64,000 nt of DNA from Aphrophora alni (taxonomy: Eukaryota; Arthropoda; Insecta; Hemiptera; Aphrophoridae), in assembly GCA_963513935.1 (NCBI GenBank), contig OY740768.1, positions 36,020,216-36,084,215 of the forward strand, read 5' to 3'. A program made the position numbers and the translations under genes. How positions within the stretch are numbered: the stretch's first letter is position 1; every line of letters begins with the position of its first letter. Positions 24,492 to 36,558 of this stretch are shown here, in pieces. The notes below the pieces were generated by a model that saw only the letters and a program-made list of their open reading frames with translations, searched no databases and was not told where the DNA came from.

Positions 24492-26878
24492 GCATCTGGA
24501 GAAACAAGGGTGTACAATGGTTACATAAGGAGTAGAGCAGAACTCAAGATGGACTGTCCCCTTGTCAACAAGATTGTATCGCCTGAAAGGATTAAGTGGG
24601 CCATAGGGTCCTTTAAGCCTTTTAAGGCTCCAGGCCTTGATGGAGTGTTCCCTACACTCATTCGGAGAGGGCAGGACATTTTAATCTCAATACTGATCAA
24701 AATGTTTAGATCTAGTCTGTTATATGGCCACGTTCCTCCAGTATGGAGGAAAGTAAAGGTCATATTTCTATACAAAGGGATGCAAAACCCCTAGACGACC
24801 CAAAGTCTTACCGTCCAATTAGTCTCGCGTCGTTTATGCTTAAAACGATGGAGAAACTAGTGGACCAATACATTAGAATGGAGGTTTTAACAATTGCACC
24901 TATTCATAAATACCAATTTGCCTACCAAAAAGGCAAATCAATAATATCGGCATTGCACCAACTTGTCAAGGCCATAGAGGAAGCACATGAGTCAAAGGGG
25001 ATAGCCCTATCAGTCTTTATGGATATAGAGGGCGCCTTTGACAATGCTGCCTATGACTCCATGACACAGTCTCTCAGTAAAAGAGGAATTCACAACTTTA
25101 TCATTCAATGGATAAATAACATGCTGATGGGTAGACAGTTATCCACCAGCATTGGTAGCGCTACACATGGGGTTGGTACCACAAGAGGCTGCCCACAAGG
25201 GGGAGTTATCTCCCCACTGCTGTGGTCGCTGGTAGTGGATGAACTACTAAACGACCTGAGCAGGGCTGGGTTTGACGTTCTTGGGTATGCTGAAGACATA
25301 ACCATAACTGTGAGGGGCCAGCATGACTCCGTTATAGGGGAGAGAATGCAGAAAGCCATTAACATAACAAAAAACTGGTGTCTCAAAGAGGGCATGAATA
25401 TAAACCCGTTAACGACCACTATTGTTCCATTTACTAAACGAAGGAAATTAAACTTACCTAGCTTTCACCTAAGTGGAACCACCATTCCCCTTTCTAAGGA
25501 GGTAAAATATCTTGGGGTGACACTGGACCAAACGTTAACGTGGGAGAGTCACCTATCTAAGACGACCAACAAGGCCATTAAAACACTTTGGTCGTGCCGC
25601 CAAATGGTTGGCAAAACGTGGGGTCTGAATCCCAGAGCTAATAACAGGATCTACAAGCAGGTCGTTAGACCCGCTATCCTCTATGCGTCAGCAGTTTGGT
25701 GGAGGAAGGTAGACCAGAATACCGCGCAAGCAAAGTTGGCTAAAGTGCAAAGACTAGCATGTCTAAGCATCATAGGTGCCATGAAAACAACACCCATTGC
25801 CGCGATGGAGATCCTTCTAAGTTTGGATCCCCTACCGGTTGCAATTAAGGAGGAAGCTATGAAGCAGGTCCTCAAACTACATGAGGAATACCATTTCAAA
25901 GTAGGTAACCTCAAAGGACATCTGGAAATTCTCAGAGCCACTCCTTTATTGGATATGGCTGCTGCAAGTGACCAGATGAAAGTAAAAATGATCTTTGATC
26001 ACAAATACAAAGTTCGCTTCCCCATCAGGGAAGACTGGACGGGAGGCACGGAATGTGTGCCGGCGGACTCCCAAAAATGGTCCACAGACGGATCCAAAAT
26101 GGAAGTTGGTGTGGGGGCAGGAGTGGTGGGACCAAGGTTCAAAAGACATGTGTCCCTCAGTGCTGACGCCACCATCTTTCAAGCAGAGGTACATGCCATC
26201 CATTTGGTGGCAAATCATCTGATTACTAAAAACCAATGCAAACAGAAAATTACCATTATGTCGGATAGTCAAGCGGCATTAAAAGCACTTCAAAGTAATA
26301 ACTTGAGATCAAAGATGATTCACGAGTGCCATCAGGCCCTAAACCAGCTGGCGGACAAGAATAATGTTGAACTTGTCTGGGTGCCAGGGCATGAGGGAAT
26401 AGCAGGCAACGAGGAAGCAGATCAGCAAGCTAAACTTGGTGCATCTAAATCCTTTACAGGGCCATCTCCTATGTATGGATTTGGCCCTAGGGACTACCAG
26501 GAGGTTATTACCAACTGGGCCAACAAAGTAATCAACAGAACCTGGAATACATTGCCGGGTCTTATACATTCCAAGAAGTTCCTTAGCCCAAAAAAAGAGA
26601 GGGAAGGAAGTGCTAAACCTAAGCAGAAGAGAGCTTAAACTCCTCCGTGGTATACTAACAGGACATATCCATTGCAGGTATCACTTAAATAAGATGGGCC
26701 TGGTGAACGATAATACTTGCAGGTACTGTGGTGAAGAGGTGGAACGCATGGAACACATCATCATGGAGTGCCCGGCCTTATGCCAAAAAAGACAAAAATC
26801 TTCATTTCGGAAGAAGAATTACTAAACCTGCCGACCAAGGGTTTGATCAATTTTGTCAAAGACATAGATCTCTCCTGA
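24492..26878 (+). pseudogene. LINE ORF2 fragment: RT, RNase H, CCHC
   Basis: ORF2 of non-LTR elements copies the element's RNA into DNA at a nicked chromosomal target. Four blocks in three shifts make up this copy. At 24492-24780 an N-terminal RT segment contains FKAPGLDGVFP. At about 24785-26600 the main frame (numbered from 24743) contains KSYRPIS (21-27), motif A FMDIEGAFDN (92-101), motif B CPQGGVISP (150-158) and YAED (182-185) where YADD is expected. The RNase H set is complete: D449 in WSTDGS, E482, D508 and D560, with H550 in VPGHEGIAGNEEAD. At 26610-26771 a different frame carries a CX2CX8HX4C knuckle. The last block ends at a TGA at 26876-26878. Frame changes fall at about 24785 (A4C4), 26590 (A7) and 26785 (A6). 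There is no native start because the 5' end is lost; any ATG near 24743 is incidental. Confidence 0.9.
26718..26771 (+). other. CCHC zinc knuckle of the LINE ORF2
   Basis: Cys and His are spaced CX2CX8HX4C (TCRYCGEE...MEHIIMEC). This C-terminal knuckle follows RNase H in many I- and R1-type ORF2 proteins and is thought to help bind the element RNA or target DNA. It is intact at residue level although its frame is offset from the RT frame. Confidence 0.85.
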
Positions 26879-26972
26879 GTCCAACAAGAGGGGGCACAAA
26901 GATCTAACTAGGTCGCAGTGAAGGAGGTTTTATAAAACACTCTCCCCAGTCTTAATAATAAATAAATAAATA
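26879..26972 (+). other. LINE 3' UTR and TAAA-type tail
   Basis: A short 3' UTR follows the ORF2 stop and ends in 'taataataaataaataaata'-type repeats rather than poly(A). Tails of TAA/TAAA units are typical of I-superfamily elements. The tail abuts the right target-site duplication. Confidence 0.8.
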
Positions 26973-26985
26973 ATTAAAATGCCTT
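26973..26985 (+). other. Target-site duplication, right copy
   Basis: A perfect 13-bp match to 24479-24491. Removing the LINE and one copy restores continuity between the two PLE duplication units. Confidence 0.85.
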
Positions 26986-27223
26986 TTGGTAACCAAACCG
27001 TTTGATTGGATAATTCTTCTGGTAAAATTTATTTCATTTGTGAAATGTTGTTTCTATAAAATGTTCGAGCATTATGGATTATACTATTGTATGCAACTAG
27101 TTTTTAGGAGTGGGGATGGTTTGATGAAGCTTGAATTGTGCGGTTGGTTAAATTAGGTTTCCTGTAAGTTTTGGAGCTGTGTATAGTTTCTTTTGGTTAT
27201 TGTAAAGTCTAGATTATTAAAAT
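26981..27223 (-). repeat. PLE internal tandem duplication, unit 2
   Basis: Partner of 24284-24486. Read on the minus strand it encodes the post-catalytic RT part: LDFTIT, then YRKPNLTNRTIQASSNHPHS, then LVAYNSIIHNARTFY and ISQMK. The YRKP and SNHP-KLAAY pattern is characteristic of Penelope-like RTs. It retains the ~45 bp missing from unit 1. Confidence 0.8.
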
Positions 27224-27420
27224 GCCTTTTGTTATTATTTTGGAACCTAAATCTGTGCTATTTGGGGAGGCTATTCGGAGGTTGTTGAAATAGCAAAATG
27301 ATTTTTTTTCCAGATATTTGATTAGTTTTTATGATTGAGTTAGTGAAGTTTACTGGTGGTCTAATAAGTATGTCAGGTTTGTGTAATTTAGGGAGAGTTC
27401 TGAGTTTAGGCGCAATTGAT
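26986..27420 (-). pseudogene. Penelope-like element remnant, RT part
   Basis: Minus-strand reading gives PKLRTLPKLHKPDILIRPPV at about 27415-27350, matching the 'PK(L/I)YGLPKIHK...RPIV' opening motif of Penelope RTs. A decayed stretch follows, from which the YxDD core seems deleted, and then the YRKP...SNHP block at 27180-27080. It continues, across the LINE, into 23856-24491. Frames shift several times and stops are frequent. Nothing PLE-like is visible beyond about 27420, so the 5' part is lost. Confidence 0.8.
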
Positions 27421-30400
27421 CATTTTAAGGAAATTACAGTAGGTCGGAAGACAAGTATGGAATTAATAACATATTTTTGAAGACGTCATTTAAATTTCGA
27501 GATAAATTTTTACATTTTTTCCTGCAAACAAAATTCAAAAGATTGAAATCAGAAATTCAAGTCACAAAACTCTACTTTAACGGCTCGGTTCCGCTGATTT
27601 CAAACCTAGAACCACTTTTATCCAAACCCTTATTTAATCCACTTTGTCTGTATTTAAGTATGTAATCTGAAATAAAAAACCATTACTTACTCAAACCCAA
27701 CATTACTTTGTTATAATGTACTAGAACTAATCTTGTTTTAAAAACTAATCTTATATTCCGAATTTAATTTCATAATAACTTTTTAAGCAATTTAATTAGT
27801 GGAAATGTAAGAATACTTGTCAGATACGATGTGGTCTCAAACACATTTTATAAAATTAAAAACAGGATGAGTTGCCATGGAAATAAACGACGCTTACGAA
27901 AGAATTTGTGAGAAAATGACATTAGACTAACGACATAAACATGGCCGCTTCGCCCCCCCCCCTCATTCTCAAACCTTCACATAAAAACGAGCTCAATGCT
28001 GTTACTAAGGGTAGAATTTTTCAATTTTCACTTTACAACTCGACGGATGTTCATTAATTTATGAAGTCTGGGAAATGAGGCGGTTGAGAATATTAACTTT
28101 GTATTCTTTATTGAATGTGAAAAAGACCGAAAGGAAATAAGATGAAAACAAGACAAGACTTCACCCGATGTCGGTGGGATATACATCTCAAATCGTAATA
28201 AATACTTTAATTACAGTTTTGAAATTTTAGATTTGTAAATCAAAATAAACTGTGCTCAAATACTTTAACTTTCTCACACACTCATACACAAACCCTAAAC
28301 AAACACAAAGTATTTGTCGTTAAAAATTGTTTACATCCAAAAGTGCGATTTTGGAGTTATCGATAAAAAATTGGAAATTAATATTTAAAAAGTTTTAGAA
28401 AGTCGAATAACTTCAAGCGATATTAATTATATTTTGGTGAACGAATTTATAGCCCAAATAAATATCCCAAATACATTTAAAAGAAAGTTTCAGTTCTTTA
28501 GTTAATTTGAAAATATCAAAATGAAACCAGCGAAAACAATAAATACTTGGCATGTTGGCGCTTATTTTTTATTTTTATCCTTTTTTATCGTCAAGGTAAT
28601 TTTATTTTATCTAGGCTTGACTGAGTGTTTTGTATTATAATTTTGGAATTTCACTAAAGTTTGATTGAAATCTTACTAACCGAATTTAAGATATTTACAG
28701 GCAACTCCTAAACAGATATCTTTAGGTGGTTGTGGTAAATACGTTTTTCGGGTCCTCTAGGCGACATTTGATGAAATTTTAAAAACAATTGTTATAGCCG
28801 ATTTTGAGTAACTCGAATAATTGTATATTGACCTTATGGTCTTAAAATAATCAACATGTTGACTAGTTAAAGAAATGATAAAAGCGTCATCAGATACATT
28901 AAAAAATATGCCCAAATTTGCCTAAAGACATGCGTTATTTTTAAAAATTCTCTGCAAAATACATTTTTTTTCAAATTAATCCTCGAGATTCAAATTTGTG
29001 TGAGAGTTATGAAATTAAGTGCTCCAAAAATATATTGAGTGAAAAGTTATTTAACATATTTTCACATATAGCTAATTCTTTACACATATAAGTTATCAAT
29101 TTGTGAACAGACATTGGAAAAAAGTTCAACAGTACCATATTTTAAACTTTTTATGCTTACAATAAATGTATCATAAACTAAAAAAAATTATATTTTTTTG
29201 CAAAGTTTTATAAAACTAGTTTAGCTTCTCAATCTTAAACGAACGTAGTGTATAGATTTATTTAATTTTAAATATAAGATAAAACAATAACCTCAATTTT
29301 TATTATTATTTTAAACGGACATATTTTGTTTATTTGTTCATCATATATGTTATTTCGTGTATTAATATATTTTATAGGTTTCAGATTCTTGTGGAGGCTT
29401 ATGAGGATCCTACGTTGATCCAGCATCGTTACTACGTTACCACAGATCATTCTATGAAAAGCCATCTAGAAGGTCTAGGCCTACACGGGATAATGTGCTA
29501 AGGATTTATTTTATTTATGTGGTAACATATTTAATTTGACTTAAAACGGAAAATTTTACTACTTTATTTATAAATTTTAATATTGTGCAGTATTTTTCGA
29601 TGTACATTATTGTTCTGATAAAGGTGAATAAAAAGAAAATTAGGGAAAATCGATTTTTTTTCCAAGAAATATTCGATTTTTGAAATAGACCGATTCCCAC
29701 AAACTTTGGTATGTGAAGATAATTTGAGAATATTTCATATGTATTAGATAACTTAATCGTTTTCTTTCAATTTGTGTAAGATTTTACTAAGTTATTGTAA
29801 AATTTCTTTTTAAGAACTTCCTGAGTCTAAGGTTTTAACTTATTTTATTCCAAATACTGTTAAATGCATACATCGTTTTCTGTTTGGATTAAAAATCTAA
29901 TATTACATCATAAGGAAATATAAATTTGAAAACCCTTTACGTACATTGAAATAATATTTTTCTTTTATTTCAAATTTTGTTTGATATATTTTCAAAAAGA
30001 AATTAACTTCAACAAATCACTAGCTGTGACATTCAAGGTATCCTGGATTTGATTTTTTGTTGAAATAATTTAATGAAATAATTATTAATACAGTACAATC
30101 TCCACCGTAATGTTTGTTCATAAGTTTTTATAAAGGTTATTAACTTATTATAATTATTATAACATTATTAACAGCTTAGTCTGTTCATTTAGTGGATTTT
30201 GAGAAGTTAATAATAATTAGTAACATTGCAGAATACCAGCTTAAAGAAAAATCACTTCGAGGAAGGTGTGCAGCTTACATTTTTTAAGGAGATGAAATAT
30301 CTGGAACCTATTCTTTATTAAATATCCTCTATTAGATAGAGCTGTCAAAAAAAAAGGCAAAAAATGAGATACACAAAAACATTAATGTAACGCGTCCTAT

Positions 30401-30539
30401 CATGTTGGATAGTAAGCTGCATACAGAAATTAATATATTGTACAGCTTAGTTAACTAATCATAATATATTTATCATGTTATATGATGATTATGACAAATA
30501 GTTTTATATGATATTTATGGGTAAAATCAAGCATTTTAC
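27421..30539. other. AT-rich intergenic DNA, no gene seen
   Basis: It contains a C11-type run near 27953-27963 and a stretch at about 28330-28930 with phrases that loosely echo 300-900 ('agccgattttgag', 'tgatgaaattt'). No delimitable repeat or coding region was found. Confidence 0.5.
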
Positions 30540-31400
30540 TCCATTTAGCAAAGCTAGGCTGAATAACAGCCTTCGAATGACTGGTGTACTAACAAAGTGT
30601 AGAAACTGGTGAGTATGACTGTCAATAAATAATTCGAGGGTTAAAGTCAAGACTAAGCTTGGTATAGTAAGCTCATCATAATAAAGAATGGTATGCAGCA
30701 ATGTGATGCGCATTCTGTTCAATCTGGTGCATGTGCAGACGATATCATAATCGCGGATATAAATTTGAGAGGGATGGAAGAAGTAATCATGCACTTCACG
30801 AAAAATGAGACCATGGTTTGGGGATAATCAAGAAAAGACCAAGCATCTCAAATTAAGTACTACATAATGAATATTCAGGAAACAACTAGATAGAAGATTA
30901 CGTATTTGTACAGTTGACAACTTTCCGTGTCCACAATATAAATAAAAAATCCCTAAAAACTTATCTTACTGTAATATTGATAAATCAGTTGTTCTTTACA
31001 AATTTAAGATTGTTCACCTCAATGCTCCTTTCTGAAACACTCAAAATTAAAATATACCAGACACTGGTAAAACTGTGATGGAGCCTAAAACAGGGTCATA
31101 AATAGCTCCTTTAATTAATAATGTAAAGTAACAAATGAAGAATTTTTGAGAGAATTATAAGAAGAATCTATGGCGCATTATGTGGAGAATTCGATAACAG
31201 AAAAATGAGAACACTGTTCATTTCATAGATGTTAGTCGGATTTGATGGTTAGGACACTTAGTAAATATGGGTGGTGGAAAGTCATAGAACTCATAAATTG
31301 GAAAATATGAACTCATAGAGGAGCAAATTTGAGAATAGAACGCTTTGGGGGAGGATTATGCGGGAAGCTAAGGGACACGCTATTCTGTAGTGCTAAGAAG
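30540..31400 (+). pseudogene. RTE-type LINE reverse transcriptase relic
   Basis: The plus strand at 30681-30800 reads NGMQQCDA, then ACADDIIIADINLRGMEE. These match motif B (G-RQGD-LS) and the catalytic YADDI plus the following NLRDLEE of RTE/BovB-like RTs. The stretch between motif B and YADD has collapsed by deletion. Further on, 31040-31075 reads LKIKIYQTLVK and 31142-31210 reads IFERIIRRIYGALC. These are the 'K-R-YKTLVRPV' and 'FERRILRRIYGPV' blocks of the RT C-terminus. A final WLGH-like trace (WLGHLVNM in another frame) lies near 31240. Several frameshifts and stops make it clearly dead. The minus-strand frame at 30504-30794 is its antisense shadow. Confidence 0.75.
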
Positions 31401-34400
31401 TAAATAATGACGTAATTTATAAAGTAATATTTTACATTGGCAAACTATGATTTAAAAGTCAAACATTTGTCTAAAGGAACCATAAATATACACATTTGGC
31501 AATTTCCAATGCATTCATTTCTAATTAATACAACAATTAAATAATTTCTATAGTAACAAGTACAATAAATGATTTTAATTTAATTGTGAATAATCCTCCG
31601 CAGAGGTTAACATCACATCTGTCTTAGTGTTGATCTGTCTGTATGTCGCGTCGAACCTCCATCTGTAGCCTAACTGAGAATGTTTAGGGGTGAATTAGCA
31701 ATACATGAAATATAAAAAGTTCTTCATTTTACATTATGCTTACCGCAATTTGTAATCTGATTGCTTGTGTTGAATATTTACTGTTTTGTTCTTACACTGC
31801 TGCATATTGTCCAATTAGATTATAGGTGGAGGTTCCAGAAACTATATGAAATATGATAGTAATATAATTTTAAATAAAATGTTAATTTTATTTTTGTAAT
31901 TTTAAACAGAAATATAACATAATACACTCTGTTTGTTTCTCAGATTTGAATTATTTGGTATTAAATAATGGAATCGAAATTAGTGGTCATCAATTATTTT
32001 ATAATTTTTATTTTGCTCAATTTACACTCGATTACTGTTGTGTAACTATATTTCAATGAAATTGATGAATAGTTATTTTTAAACAAGTTTATTAAGTATT
32101 TGGTATTCAAAACTAAAATTTAAAAATTTTAAATGTATAAAATAGTGAATTTTACCCATTAAGAAAAATAATATAAATATATATTGACAAATATGAAAAA
32201 AAATAATTGTTTTTTGTGTATATTTCTGCTAACAAAGAAAGTGCATATATTGCTGAAAATAAAAATAATATAATTTTGGTGGTTATATTGTACGAACCGA
32301 ACCCCAAAGTCGTGTTTAGCAAACAAAGTTAAAAATTTTACCCATAAAACAAAAATTTGAATTAAGGCTTACTTTACTTCTAATAATCCAATTAAATTAA
32401 TAATTTATTTTCAGCTAAAGTGGAAAATAGTTTACATATAAATTTTAGTTTGAAAAATTGAGCTGTATTTGTACAAAATTATAAAAACATGAATGACTAG
32501 TCCTATTAATATTTGTGTATGTTACTTATTTATTTACTCATTTCATCACTTTTGTTTGTTACACATAAACATGTGACATGTCATTGAAACACAATTCTTA
32601 AGAATGGTAAGCAGGTAAGACGAAATTATATATGTTCATTCCGACAGTAAATAGGACGAACATTACTGACTTTTAGCAATGTCTTACAACTAGAAAATCC
32701 ACCACATACAAGCAAAGAAATATAGCCACGCTTATAGTAAGGAAATTTCGTATGAACATTACCGAGTACACTAAACAATTTTTTTTGCGATATCAGGTAT
32801 GCCACAACACAAGAGAACACGTTTTATTACGTTACTATTTCTTCCTTTAAAACATTTAGTTTCTACACTAAAATTTTGTTTATCTATTCCTTCTGTACAC
32901 AATTTTATTCACACAGAATTAATAACCCATAAAGTCCAAAACAAATATTTACCCTTTATTTCCTTCCAATGAGGACTGAATTTATTATTATACTATTCAC
33001 GTATATATGAATCTGAAAGCTTTATGTCACATAGTTGTCAGCCTATTATACATAATTTTTCATAAGATTTTATTAGAAAATGTGGTTTTTCAGAATGACA
33101 TTTTGAATTAAAATTTCATGAATAGCATTTGTCAGATTTCCAGAGTTAGTAAATTGTTGGTAACTTTTATAATGTGTTGCCTCAGTTCTTATCGTTCAAC
33201 TGAAAATTGTTACAATTAATTTAGTACATTTTAGGATTAAAATAAGCTACAAGTGAATCATATTAATATATAGACCCTAAGAAAAAAATAGCCATTTCGT
33301 AAACACTATTGATCTATCTGATTTTCTTTTTATTTATCTCTGTTCAACAAGTTCTAATAAGTAACATAAGTTAAATGGAAATCGAGTCGCCATGGTTCAA
33401 TATAAAAACGATTAACCTTATTTAATTACTTATAACAGACCTTTATAAACCTACTTAGGATACCCTCCTGTGAATATTTACTTTCCATATCCACACTCAT
33501 AAGTCATAATTTACACACATTTGATGAATGTAGCATTTTATTTATTTTATCGATTTCAACACCACCAGCAATAAAGCGTGTAGTCAATTACACCGTAAGT
33601 CCAGACTCATTAAAATTGAATAAATAGTTATGGAAAAAAACTAATAGTAAACATTAAAAACATCACATCGTTTATAAATTTATACAAAGTTAAAACACAA
33701 CGATTTAATAGACGCGATTTAACTCAAAACCTTATTTAAATGTGACTTAAATGATCCAAATTTCTAAAATGGTGACACGTATTGTTCCAGTCTGCACACA
33801 TTCTATTGGCAAGTATTGAGCTAATAAAATAAATTATCAGTGTAATGACCTTATACACATGAAATGTTTTAAAGTACTCAATGGGTGAGATGGAACAAGA
33901 AATTTAACTTTTGCATTGTCTTTTTTTTAATAAGAGTTTAAAAGAATAATTGTTTTTTTTTGAATTCAAGTTGTGATTTTCAACATTCCATTTTTTCCAA
34001 CTGCGTTATTTTTAAAACACTTAATCCAATTTATTTAGACATTACTTTATTCGGTTAAACAACAAAACTAGACTGTAATACAACAATTACTCAAGTGTCT
34101 ATCTATTTCAATAAGACAAAAAATTCAAAATATGTAAGGAATATGTCTTCAAACTTTCTTTACAATGAAACTAAAGGATCGATGTAAACGAATCCCCCAA
34201 ACAATCAACGAGCTTAAAGAAACAATCATAAGAGCCACATATCATTCATAATACAGAATACTTTGGTAGATGTGTATAAAAACCAATGTAATAATTTAAA
34301 TTTTATTCTAAAAATGAAGGATGACGCTTTGAACACTTTATGCGAAGGCCTACAACTAAATAATAACTTCTTTTTTTTTTTTAGCAAATACCGTACTGTT

Positions 34401-35384
34401 GTTTATTTTCAGTAGAACTTAAACTTCTCAGTACGGAAAGAAATTTTCAATCCACTGAACTAAAATAATTTTTTTTTCCATAGAGTTTCATTTTTTTAAT
34501 TAATCAGACCCTGTGTATCATATGAAAATTTAAAAACTGTAAGGAACTAGGCAACAATTAAACTTAATATTTTATTTCAGATTAAATTAAGATAATTAAA
34601 TGTAATTAATAATAAGTAAAACCTAATCCTATTAATTTTAAATAATTCTGCTTGCACTCTCTAAGCAATGGCGTTTCTTCCTGAGTTTGTCGCTGTCCAC
34701 AAGTGGCTCTGTTTCATTTCAGTAGTTCCTTTAGTTAATCCCCTGGTTCCTTTCTACGACCTAAAACATTAGATGGAATGTTTTCATTAAAAATAAATAG
34801 ATTATAAATATTAACAGACATACTGTATTTATGTTGTATACAAATTAAAATATGTAGGGATAAATGAACTTTACAGGACTCAATGAATTTTGGAACAACA
34901 TTGATGACTAATAGGAATACTAATATTTTTGTAAATTAAAAACAAGAAATAATCAGAAAGTCTATCATTCTTTAGACATAAATATTACTATTATCAATAT
35001 AACCATGATCATAACACAGAAACAAATGAAATTAAACAAAATAAATCCAAATTGAAAGTAATAATTGTACTGTAATACTAGCTTTGTTTTCTTAATATTA
35101 GTTGGTGGGGTTTCGGAATTATTATTACATCTTCAAAACTATTTATGTACATTGTATCCACAGGATAATTCGTTTTATATATCAAATATATTCATCCCAC
35201 TATTCTTTGGTTTACACTGTTTTACTATAAAATTCGTTTTCACAATTTACAATTTCAATTAAGTTTTGAAATTAACTTTATTAACTTTGAAAATAACTTT
35301 TATTTTTTACTGTTATTATTTATTTCTAATATTTTGTTCATATTTCTATATTTTGTAAAATTACCAATTGTGTTTATTTATTAC
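31401..35384. other. AT-rich intergenic DNA, no gene seen
   Basis: A patch at about 31595-31690 with 'gttgatctgtctgtatgtcg' followed by 'catctgtagcctaactgag' may be a short fragment of repeat T. A lower-AT patch at about 34655-34770 has no recognisable motif. Otherwise only chance frames. Confidence 0.5.
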
Positions 35385-35690
35385 AACGAAGTCCCTCTAT
35401 AGCGATTACGGACCTGGTAATCCCAGGGACTCTAGCTGGATCCCTAACTGCGTGTCTCACTTGTTCACGTAGTCTTGGATTAGATTCCTCTCTTTCATAT
35501 TTTCTAACAGATCTCCCTTGACCAACTCTTGTTCTCTTCCAACTCAGACACTAATAGAGGGTTGGAGAGCTAAGGGTCTTACTTTATCCTTTTTTTATAA
35601 AGGCGATAACGATCGAGAGGTATTTTTCTATAAACACCAAGGGAAAAATTACAACCCAGTAATAACCATGAAATATGTCATCTTCTTAAG
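35385..35690 (+). repeat. Dispersed repeat A, copy 2
   Basis: It carries 'gaagtccctctatagcga', 'gggactctagctggatc', 'agattcctctctttcatatt', 'cttgaccaactcttgttctc', 'actcagacactaatagaggg' and 'gagagctaagggtcttact'. It continues past the end of copy 1 with 'aaaggcgataacgatcgag' and a 'caccaagggaaa' end, which also appear in the reverse copy at 37735. It is one of the two longest copies. Confidence 0.65.
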
Positions 35691-36558
35691 CATGATCTAG
35701 TATATTTCTTGTATAATTAAATACTTTTTCCTTCTTTATAATATCTAATATATCCCATCATAAATCGTATCTCAAGTGTCATCCAGTTTTGACTCTATGT
35801 AACGAATGTTAGAGAAGTATATTTTGATAACTTTTGTTCAAAAACAGCCTAAAACCAAACACTGGGTCATACCATTTTTTTATCTTTTAACAAATTTTTC
35901 GATTGACTGAATTTCTCTAATAGTTTTATTAGTATTTTATTTTTTCAAAAAGAAGCTAAATATTGTTTTCAGGCTTTTAATTCTATGAGTTTAACAACTT
36001 TGAGTCACTTTCTAATAAAACGATTCCCTGTTGTAAACAAAGTAAGAAGAATATAATCAGCTAAACTTGCTATTTTATATTGAATATTTGGGCTCTTTTT
36101 GAGCTTTCAAAACTGAACTTTAGATAAAAAGGTAGTTCAGATTAACACAATTCTTCTTTTCCTGCAGTTGTTCGGTCGAAAGTTATCAAATAGTTATTAT
36201 ACTTTACTAATACTCTGTATATGTTTAAAATAAATTATAAGAAAGATAATTAAACAAAATGACGTAATTACTGAAACCAAAAAAAAATTATTAAGTCTTA
36301 AAGTTAACAAGTATGAAACAATTTTGAAAAACTAAATAAAAATAGAAAAAACCACCAAAAGGCAGTTAATCACGTGGATTTGAATCTAAATAAAAAAATA
36401 TTCTGGACTGTTAAAATTTAAAGAAAAAATGTTCAAGAGGCTATATTAGGGACAGATTTCGGTAAACTAACCCGAAAAAATCCGCTTTGGAAGTGTTTTA
36501 AAGAAGAAATGTTACAGAATTATTCACACCATACTTAAACGCACTGTAATCATTTTAC
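35691..36558. other. AT-rich intergenic DNA, no gene seen
   Basis: No repeat or coding signal recognised. Confidence 0.5.

Larger units (their letters stand above)
24492..26972 (+). mobile_element. 5'-truncated I-group non-LTR retrotransposon
   Basis: This is a LINE inserted into a minus-strand PLE relic. It starts abruptly inside ORF2, so ORF1 and the apurinic endonuclease are missing, as is usual for 5'-truncated insertions. It then carries reverse transcriptase, RNase H and a C-terminal CCHC knuckle, a 3' UTR of about 94 bp and a TAA/TAAA-type tail. The bounding repeats are 13-bp perfect copies (24479-24491 and 26973-26985). An RNase H domain after the RT points to the I superfamily (I, Nimb, LOA, R1, Outcast-type) rather than RTE, CR1 or most Jockey. 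The FMDIEGAFDN motif A is common in arthropod members. I cannot name the clade without a tree. The long open frame and perfect TSD suggest a fairly recent insertion compared with its decayed surroundings. Confidence 0.93.

Noticed and set aside
25105..26569. Several 76-108 codon frames antisense to the LINE
   Set aside because: They are shadows of the RT and RNase H coding strand.
23856..27420. A new defence or retron-like system built on the RT
   Set aside because: The RTs are clearly eukaryotic LINE and Penelope types with TSD, tail and GIY-YIG; no partner genes are present.
30504..30794. 96-codon minus-strand frame
   Set aside because: It is antisense to the RTE relic, whose motif B and ADD lie on the plus strand.
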